Assembly: GCA_003135315.1 (NCBI GenBank)
Contig: PLBD01000412.1
Coordinates: forward strand, 1-6,849
Length of the DNA: 6,849 nucleotides
Direction of reading: 5' to 3'
From: Acidobacteriaceae bacterium
Lineage (GTDB): Bacteria; Acidobacteriota; Terriglobia; Terriglobales; Acidobacteriaceae
The translations under genes were made by a program, and so were the position numbers. Positions 6,094 to 6,849 of this stretch are shown here, in pieces; within the stretch, counting starts at the first letter, position 1; each line of letters starts with the position of its first letter. The notes below the pieces were generated by a model. It was not told the DNA's origin and searched no databases. It saw nothing but the letters and a program-made list of their open reading frames with translations.

Positions 6094-6240
6094 GGGTGGA
6101 GCACCGCTTCAGCGGTGCAGTCTGGAGATTCGACAATTGAACCGGCTTCAGCCGCTGAGGTAGCAAGAGGTTACCTCAGGCGCTAAAGCGCGAACCCGAT
6201 TCTTGCGTCGCCCGTGCACGCCTGAAGGCGTGCTCCACCC
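6094..6240. repeat. 147-bp mirror-symmetric hairpin element (REPIN/MITE-like)
   Basis: Terminal 10-bp perfect inverted repeats, GGGTGGAGCA (6094-6103) and TGCTCCACCC (6231-6240), bound the element. Outward from a 9-base centre (6163-6171) each half has: an 8-base arm, CTGAGGTA (6155-6162) or TACCTCAG (6172-6179); a 12-base hairpin with TTCA/TAAA loop (6143-6154 or 6180-6191); a 24-base spacer (6119-6142 or 6192-6215); an 18-base hairpin with 7-bp stem (6101-6118 or 6216-6233); and the 7-base TCCACCC tail (6094-6100 as complement, or 6234-6240). Both halves are exactly 69 bases. It encodes nothing recognisable and has no obvious target-site duplication. The layout resembles REPINs, paired inverted REP hairpins moved in trans by a transposase; that mechanism is inferred. 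Confidence 0.85.
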
Positions 6241-6284
6241 GCGACCCTACAACCGTTTCCGGACTCTCAAAATCGAACGGCGCA

Positions 6285-6313
6285 AGTATGTTTGCGATCA
6301 CCGCGGTTGTCAA
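6285..6313 (-). promoter_or_regulatory. Candidate sigma70-type promoter for the VOC gene
   Basis: On the minus strand a perfect TTGACA (6308-6313) is followed after exactly 17 bp by CATACT (6285-6290, four of six -10 bases). A second perfect TTGACA lies 12 bases upstream (6320-6325) and may be a leftover or alternative -35. Transcription would start near 6278, giving the VOC mRNA a leader of about 210 bases that includes the whole hairpin element. The rest of 6241-6422 holds no gene I can support. Confidence 0.5.
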
Positions 6314-6422
6314 GTGAGTTGTCAAACGATCGCTTCCATACTTTCTTGGGCCAAAAGCCATGCGCCAAAATATCTGGAAGGCGCGAATGTCCACGCTCAG
6401 GCCTCTTCGAAACGCAGCTTTT

Positions 6423-6849
6423 TCAGGAGCGCGGCTTCCTGCCGCAGACGTCCGCGACGATCTCCAGCGCCCGCGCGCATTGTTCGCGGTCCACATCGAG
6501 GTGGGTGACAAAGCGAATGATGTACGGGCCGTAGGCGCTCGCCAATACATTCCGCTCTGCCAATCTGCGCGACAGATCCGCGCCCGTGATGCCGCTGCCG
6601 GCGGTATCGCAGATCAGTATGTTGGTCTGCACTCTGGCGGGATCGATCTTGATGCCGGGAATTCGCGCTAACCCGTCGGCGAGGAACTTGGCGTTGGCAT
6701 GGTCCTGGGCCAGCTTCTCCGGCCCCTGCTCCAGCGCGATCTGGCCGATGGGATCCTTGCTGCGTTCGTTGTGCACGAAATTGATCCCGTCCGGAGAGGG
6801 GAAGAGGTACTGGATCACCGCGGCGATGGCGTCCTGGGGACAGTTGCCG
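6423..6849 (-). CDS. Threonine-aldolase-like PLP enzyme, C-terminal part (partial, enters from the right edge)
   Basis: About the last 115 residues match the C-terminal domain of L-threonine/L-allo-threonine aldolases, which split threonine into glycine and acetaldehyde using pyridoxal phosphate. Seen: IALEQGPEKLAQDHANAKFL, then LARIPGIKIDPARVQTNI, the SRRLAERNVLAS stretch, and IRFVTHLDVDREQCARALE near the end. The stop is TGA at 6423-6425. The frame is open to the window edge, so the gene starts outside; the GTG at 6816-6818 is internal. The PLP-lysine region is not in view. Residues upstream of about position 6740 (AVIQYLFPSPDGINFVHNER and after) do not resemble the GGGxRQAG segment that should come next. 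The gene may therefore be a fusion, a rearranged copy or an assembly chimera. Another fold-type I enzyme cannot be excluded. Confidence 0.75.
   Translation of the reverse strand, partial: GNCPQDAIAAVIQYLFPSPDGINFVHNERSKDPIGQIALEQGPEKLAQDHANAKFLADGLARIPGIKIDPARVQTNILICDTAGSGITGADLSRRLAERNVLASAYGPYIIRFVTHLDVDREQCARALEIVADVCGRKPRS

Noticed and set aside
6069..6104. Longer VOC form starting at GTG 6102-6104
   Set aside because: The codon lies inside a stable hairpin of the repeat element, lacks a ribosome site, and adds 12 unlikely residues before the MKKK start.
6094..6240. CRISPR array or riboswitch as explanation for the repeated hairpins
   Set aside because: There are no direct repeats with equal unique spacers as in CRISPR, and the mirror symmetry with terminal inverted repeats fits a mobile palindromic element better than any riboswitch I know.
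6176..6550. A 124-codon minus-strand frame across the right half of the hairpin element
   Set aside because: Its end is the translated element and its beginning overlaps the aldolase in another frame; no protein features are visible.

Overview
The window looks like chromosomal DNA of a GC-rich member of the Acidobacteriota (Terriglobia-like). This is inferred from gene content only: a membrane Ser/Thr kinase with a TolB-like and TPR sensor region, a secreted GloVer-repeat protein, a small CxxC/HxC protein of a type I associate with this phylum, and dense hairpins with TGAA loops followed by TCCACCC. No rRNA or other taxonomic marker is present.

Layout, left to right. Positions 1-258 hold the N-terminus of gyrA on the minus strand, running out of the window. 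Its 5' region (259-514) carries a 14-bp tandem repeat and a possible extended -10 promoter. Positions 515-2920 (minus) encode an 801-residue transmembrane Ser/Thr kinase whose stop codon lies in the loop of a probable terminator hairpin. A divergent intergenic region (2921-3108) separates it from a secreted fasciclin-domain protein (3109-3660, plus), which ends at an 8-bp hairpin. A 68-residue Cys/His protein (3857-4063, minus) converges on it. A seven-repeat GloVer protein (4183-5454) and a VOC-fold protein with a lysine-rich tail (5499-6068) follow on the minus strand and are probably co-transcribed, VOC first. The right edge (6423-6849, minus) holds the C-terminal part of a threonine-aldolase-like enzyme whose upstream residues look foreign.

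The gene-free 6069-6422 stretch holds the most notable structure: a 147-bp element (6094-6240) made of two 69-base halves in exact mirror layout around a 9-base centre. Each half reads outward as an 8-base arm, a 12-base hairpin, a 24-base spacer, an 18-base hairpin and TCCACCC. The hairpin stems differ between halves but stay fully paired. A consensus-like promoter (TTGACA, 17 bp, CATACT) just upstream would place the whole element in the 5' leader of the VOC gene.

The genes do not form one pathway. The window combines housekeeping (gyrA), signalling (kinase), cell-surface or periplasmic proteins (fasciclin, GloVer) and small-molecule enzymes (VOC, aldolase). I see no defence system, CRISPR array, tRNA, rRNA or transposase gene.
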